Shown here: in pieces, positions 5,790 through 6,661 of the stretch
Layout of the letters: every line of letters starts with the position of its first letter
Numbering within the stretch: the first letter of the stretch is position 1
NCBI GenBank assembly: GCA_903834675.1
Contig: CAILKC010000702.1
Location: forward strand, 1 to 6,661
Origin: an uncultured Victivallales bacterium
GTDB taxonomy: Bacteria; Verrucomicrobiota; Lentisphaeria; Oligosphaerales; JAFGRS01
Length of the DNA stretch: 6,661 bases
Direction of reading: 5' to 3'
Notes under the pieces: generated by a model
Seen by the model: the letters and a program-made list of their open reading frames with translations, nothing else
Told to the model about the DNA's origin: nothing
The model's database searches: none
Position numbers and translations under genes: made by a program

Positions 5790-6569
5790 ATGATGAACAC
5801 GCTGGAATTGTCGTCCGGGGTTGGCGCGGGTCAGCACAATAGCCGTCGCGATGTGGTCAAGGTCCAGACCGCCTTACTGAAGGCAGGTCTTGATGTCGGT
5901 GCGGCTGACGGCGTCTGTGGCCCGAGAGTAGAGAAGAGCATCAAGGCGTTTCAGAGCCGTATCGGGTTGACGCCCGATGGCACCATCCGGCCTGGTCGTC
6001 GCACCGATCAGGAACTCGCCAGGCGTGCTCAGACGTCGATCTGGGACACGCTGTCCCGCGTCGCTACGCAGGTGGGCCTGTTCTTCAGTGGTGGCGCGCG
6101 TGGCGTGAGCGGCCCGCAGCCTCGAATTGACGATCCGGAGGGCAAACTGCCTTTCGTCAAGGAGCGACTACAGGCGAAACTGCGGCAGTTCGCCAAGGCC
6201 TTTGGCGCGCCGGTCCGTGTGACCTCCGGCAAGCGCACCCCCGCGGAGCAGGCCAAGTTGATGGCCAACATGACGGAAGGGCAACTGAACATGTACGGCG
6301 GCGGGAAGCCTGACTACATCAAGAGGATCAAGGCACTCGGAGGCCCAGGCCAGAGGTCTGTCGAGAAGGTGGAGGCGATTCTGACGAAGGCCACGGGGAT
6401 GGGCTATAAGGTCTCTGACCATCTTCAGGGCAAGGCCGTGGACGTGAGTCTGGCAGGCTGGTCAGATCAGCAGAAGGCCAGAGCCAAAGCGATTGCGGAT
6501 GGACTGGGACTGCGCGCCCTGGATGAGAGCGGTCTCGGCATCTCCTGTTTCCATATCGGCTTGGGCTGA
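5790..6569 (+). CDS. Peptidoglycan-binding and M15-type peptidase protein, probable cell-wall effector
   Basis: A 259-residue protein (258 if the ATG at 5793 is used). Residues about 19-76 form a peptidoglycan-binding domain of the PG_binding_1 type (RRDVVKVQTALLKAGL, ADGVCGP, AFQSRIGLTPDG). After a linker, about 121-258 is a D-Ala-D-Ala carboxypeptidase/L-Ala-D-Glu endopeptidase fold of the M15 type. It shows VTSGKRTPAEQA, SDHLQGKAVDVS (zinc ligands H211 and D218), a possible catalytic E246 in ALDES, and FHIGL with the third ligand H255. It would cut peptide stems or cross-links of peptidoglycan. There is no signal peptide or membrane anchor, so it needs another route to the periplasm; in this setting, T6SS loading is the natural inference. 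Phage-endolysin ancestry is an alternative. It lies about 90 bases after the toxin gene in the same direction. Peptidoglycan enzymes delivered this way normally have a periplasmic immunity partner, not seen before the window ends. Confidence 0.85.
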   Translation: MMNTLELSSGVGAGQHNSRRDVVKVQTALLKAGLDVGAADGVCGPRVEKSIKAFQSRIGLTPDGTIRPGRRTDQELARRAQTSIWDTLSRVATQVGLFFSGGARGVSGPQPRIDDPEGKLPFVKERLQAKLRQFAKAFGAPVRVTSGKRTPAEQAKLMANMTEGQLNMYGGGKPDYIKRIKALGGPGQRSVEKVEAILTKATGMGYKVSDHLQGKAVDVSLAGWSDQQKARAKAIADGLGLRALDESGLGISCFHIGLG

Positions 6570-6661
6570 TGGCGACTGGGAGGACGCTTCCTCCCGCCGC
6601 GCCCTACCGTCTGCTCATATCGTCTTTACGATGCCGCGGACGAGCGGATGAGTGTCCCGAA
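6570..6661. other. Region after the peptidase, possible start of a further gene
   Basis: Ninety-two bases remain. They contain the hairpin at 6578-6595. A rightward frame is open to the right edge and reads SYRLYDAADERMSVP at its end, with an ATG at 6648 lacking a clear ribosome site. It is too short to name. An immunity gene for the peptidase would be expected about here. Confidence 0.3.
6578..6595 (+). terminator. Stem-loop after the peptidase gene
   Basis: GGGAGGA (6578-6584) pairs perfectly with TCCTCCC (6589-6595) around a CGCT loop, nine bases after the stop codon. The following sequence is GC-rich and has no T run, so intrinsic termination is doubtful. It may protect the 3' end of the cassette transcript or sit between two genes. 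Confidence 0.4.

Noticed and set aside
5370..5837. Minus-strand open frame of 155 codons considered as an immunity gene
   Set aside because: It is exactly antisense to the toxin's conserved core, has a Cys/Leu/Arg-rich shadow composition and no clear ribosome site.

Overview
This GC-rich bacterial window has two halves. The left half (about 1-2912) holds ordinary, well-preserved genes. The right half (about 2913-6661) looks like accessory DNA. No RNA gene or CRISPR array was seen, and no taxonomic marker fixes the organism. The truncated Hanks-type kinase has an N-terminal zinc ribbon and a GDYGEV stretch after HRDLKPEN. Kinases of that style are common in the Planctomycetota/Verrucomicrobiota/Lentisphaerota group and neighbouring phyla, so a free-living Gram-negative member of that broad group is a reasonable but unproven guess.

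Left half. A minus-strand pair, a glycerophosphodiester phosphodiesterase-like protein (731-1483) followed 17 bases later by a serine/threonine kinase (713 to beyond the left edge), is probably one transcript. Divergent from it is a PfkB-family sugar kinase (1827-2912) of the 2-keto-3-deoxygluconate-kinase-like type, with a candidate sigma-70 promoter upstream.

Middle. From 2913 to about 4088 there is no intact gene. On the minus strand lie pieces of a decayed mobile element. One is a reading frame that fuses a transposase-type zinc ribbon to a fragment of an AAA ATPase (VVVLDEAQSLP), broken by a frame change and followed by a second coding-like fragment that overlaps it by ATGA. A further short open stretch (2997-3209) may be the tail of another dead gene.

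Right half. On the plus strand is a tight run of four genes that reads as a type VI secretion (T6SS) cargo cassette. It contains a DUF4123 effector chaperone (4089-4616), an unrecognised 169-residue protein with a toxin-like C-terminus (4643-5152), a polymorphic-toxin-type protein (5229-5699) and a cytoplasmic-looking peptidoglycan-binding/M15-type peptidase (5790-6569). In the usual scheme the DUF4123 protein would load the following proteins onto a VgrG or PAAR spike. Neither spike protein nor any obvious immunity gene is in the window. Third codon positions look less GC-saturated here than in the left half, which, with the adjacent transposon relic, fits horizontal acquisition.
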